DNA from: Candidatus Heimdallarchaeota archaeon
GTDB taxonomy: Archaea > Asgardarchaeota > Heimdallarchaeia > Heimdallarchaeales > Heimdallarchaeaceae
Assembly (NCBI GenBank): GCA_016839875.1
Contig: JAEOTK010000141.1
Coordinates: forward strand, 1 to 14,657
DNA length: 14,657 nucleotides
Direction: 5' to 3'
Part shown: positions 13,355-14,657 of the stretch, piece by piece
How positions within the stretch are numbered: position 1 is the stretch's first letter
Layout: every line of letters starts with the position of its first letter
Made by a program: the position numbers and the translations under genes
The notes under the pieces: model-generated
What the model was told of the DNA's origin: nothing
What the model saw: only the letters and a program-made list of their open reading frames with translations
The model's database searches: none

Positions 13355-14044
13355 ATGATGGTATTCTCTATAGAAACACTTGCAATATTTAGCGATTCTC
13401 CATTTACTCAATTTGTACTTATGGAATTGGAAAGAGAGAGGATTTATCAATCTTTTATACAAATTGATGATTTAGACGAAATCAGTCAAGTATGGCTTAG
13501 TTTTTCAAAATTCTGTGCTGAATCTCTTTCTAATGTTTCATCGCTGTCACACCTTCTTTATGAAAGATATCTAGATGAATGGACAAGAGATAAAGAACAA
13601 ATTGATGCGGATGAGGAAAGAAAGAAGAATCTTACATTTAAAATAGAAAATCTTCAGGAATTTCAGATGGAGTTAGCTATTTTGATGATTGTCTATGCTG
13701 ACATAGTAAACACAGGGATTTTTAACTCTCAGCCAGGTCCAGATTATTGTAGTGCAACTATTGAAGGATACAGTATTCTAAACAGTATATCACAAACCTA
13801 TTTTGATTCAACTCACCCCAAATCTTCCAGCATTGAAGAGATTATGTTAACATTCCTACTGTTAAATCAAAAGCAACAGATTATTCAACTTCTAACAGAT
13901 TCAAAACAAGAAGATTTTAACAACAAATTGTATGAGGAAAAGGGAGCTTATGAGCTAGCACAATCAGAATTCAATATTTCATTTACAGCTCAATTCTTGA
14001 ATCGTCTTGGAAAAGATTGGTGGTGGAAAGATCCAATTGCTTAG
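13355..14044 (+). CDS. Helical repeat-like protein, 5' part up to an in-frame TAG
   Basis: A 229-residue, mainly alpha-helical protein rich in Leu, Ile, Ser and Glu, not recognised as a known family. Helices around 17-30, 40-66, 70-115 (with an EERKK stretch), 150-165 and 170-215 suggest an ARM/TPR-like solenoid. It ends LGKDWWWKDPIA at a TAG (14042-14044). Immediately after this codon the same frame stays open for 204 codons to the window edge, and the residues on both sides read as one helical chain. The most likely reading is one longer gene interrupted by amber. No good ribosome site precedes the ATG pair at 13355 and 13358. Confidence 0.65.
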   Translation: MMVFSIETLAIFSDSPFTQFVLMELERERIYQSFIQIDDLDEISQVWLSFSKFCAESLSNVSSLSHLLYERYLDEWTRDKEQIDADEERKKNLTFKIENLQEFQMELAILMIVYADIVNTGIFNSQPGPDYCSATIEGYSILNSISQTYFDSTHPKSSSIEEIMLTFLLLNQKQQIIQLLTDSKQEDFNNKLYEEKGAYELAQSEFNISFTAQFLNRLGKDWWWKDPIA

Positions 14045-14657
14045 CATTTTGCATTTGAAATAAGTTTATCTCATTTAGAAACAGCATTGGATTCTTATAA
14101 TCAATTACCTGAAGATTTAGAACTACGATCAAAAACAATTGAGAACAATAAACTTCCAATGAATTTAGCATTAAGAAACAATGAGTTAGTAGATCATTAT
14201 CTTCGTTTAAGTTTTGAAGCGGCTAAGGATGATAATTATATTGCAAGTGTCGAATACATGAATCTTGTATTGGGATTAGAGAAAGAAGCTTTAGAAATAA
14301 TCACAAAAAATACTGAAATCAGCGACAGGAATCTTAAGTTGAAGGAAAATATAATTCAAAAAGAAAGGACACATATTTTTCTACATGGCATAGCGGAATT
14401 AGCTTCTAAAACATCAAGATTAATTCAATTGATATCATCGGGAGAAGAAACAGATATTGAAGAATTGATTAATCAAATTGAGGAAATTGTAAATAAACCT
14501 GGTTTAAAAATAAACATTAACTATGTTAGCAGTCTTCCATTTGTATATCTTAATTATGTTCAGGAATTTAAAATCGCTGTACTTGAGAAAATATCATATG
14601 AAGACGCTATCAAAAGAGCAGATCAAAATTTCTCACGTTTCATTGAGAGACTTGAAG
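14045..14657 (+). CDS. Same-frame continuation after the TAG (partial, runs off window)
   Basis: The frame of the preceding gene continues with 204 sense codons after the TAG and no further stop. The residues directly after it (HFAFEISLSHLETALDSYNQLP) look like a TPR-type helix pair; later parts, such as EKEALEIITKN and EETDIEELINQIEEIV, stay helical and acidic. No start codon with a ribosome site is seen: the first ATG in frame is at 14159, with a TTG at 14087, and both leave coding-like sequence upstream. It could be the 3' part of an amber-interrupted gene (read-through, pyrrolysine, or recent mutation) or a separate gene with an unusual start. The protein family was not recognised. Confidence 0.6.

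Noticed and set aside
13355..14657. Genome-wide reassignment of TAG to a sense codon
   Set aside because: Five other genes here end in TAG at family-appropriate lengths or with a terminator, promoter or neighbouring gene close behind, so only a context-dependent or single-gene event is considered.
1..14657. Mobile element, CRISPR array, or defence island
   Set aside because: No transposase, integrase, regularly spaced repeats, long terminal inverted repeats or known defence proteins were seen; the two tRNAs show no duplicated 3' ends indicating integration.

Overview
The window looks like a stretch of AT-rich Asgard archaeal chromosome. Three things point there. First, an Arf-type small GTPase domain sits inside a larger protein, next to a longin/roadblock-like protein with a C-terminal winged helix. 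Second, there are archaeal information genes: Tsr3 (DUF367), a DUF1922-like zinc protein, and a tRNA-Thr with a bulge-helix-bulge intron at 37/38. Third, promoters are TATA-box type, several so close to the start codon that the mRNA would be leaderless or nearly so. No transposon, phage gene, CRISPR array or rRNA was seen. The exact lineage within Asgard cannot be fixed from this sequence.

Layout. 1-131 is the tail of an unknown gene. A tRNA-Arg(CCT) at 244-320 is followed by tsr3 (360-905) and bshA (955-2076). bshA is convergent with bshC (3708-2071) and their stop codons overlap. bshC shares a TATA-centred promoter region with a divergent VOC/glyoxalase-fold gene (3774-4133). A 55-residue zinc ribbon protein (4409-4576) and a UPF0104/flippase-like membrane protein (4665-5738) follow. 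Two minus-strand genes come next: a metallophosphoesterase (6486-5746) and a large sequon-rich secreted protein anchored at its C-terminus (8573-6570, TTG start).

The right half is all plus strand. It holds the Arf-like GTPase fusion (8752-9975), an intron-containing tRNA-Thr(CGT) (10112-10201), a diacylglycerol/sphingosine-type lipid kinase (10256-11185), a zinc-ribbon protein of unknown role (11260-11757), the longin-like/winged-helix protein (11868-12527), yjbQ (12611-13024), the DUF1922-like protein (13031-13270), and a helical protein starting at 13355. That last frame meets a TAG at 14042 and then stays open, in the same phase, for 204 more codons to the window edge.

Functional themes. 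BshA and BshC are the first and last enzymes of bacillithiol synthesis, unusual in an archaeon; the middle deacetylase BshB is not in the window. The GTPase, longin-like protein, lipid kinase and flippase-like protein fit a membrane/regulatory toolkit but are not one operon. The points most worth following are the in-frame amber, the bacillithiol pair with a Cys4 insert in BshC, the OST48-like secreted protein, the GTPase fusion, and the tRNA-Thr with an intron and two acceptor-stem mismatches.
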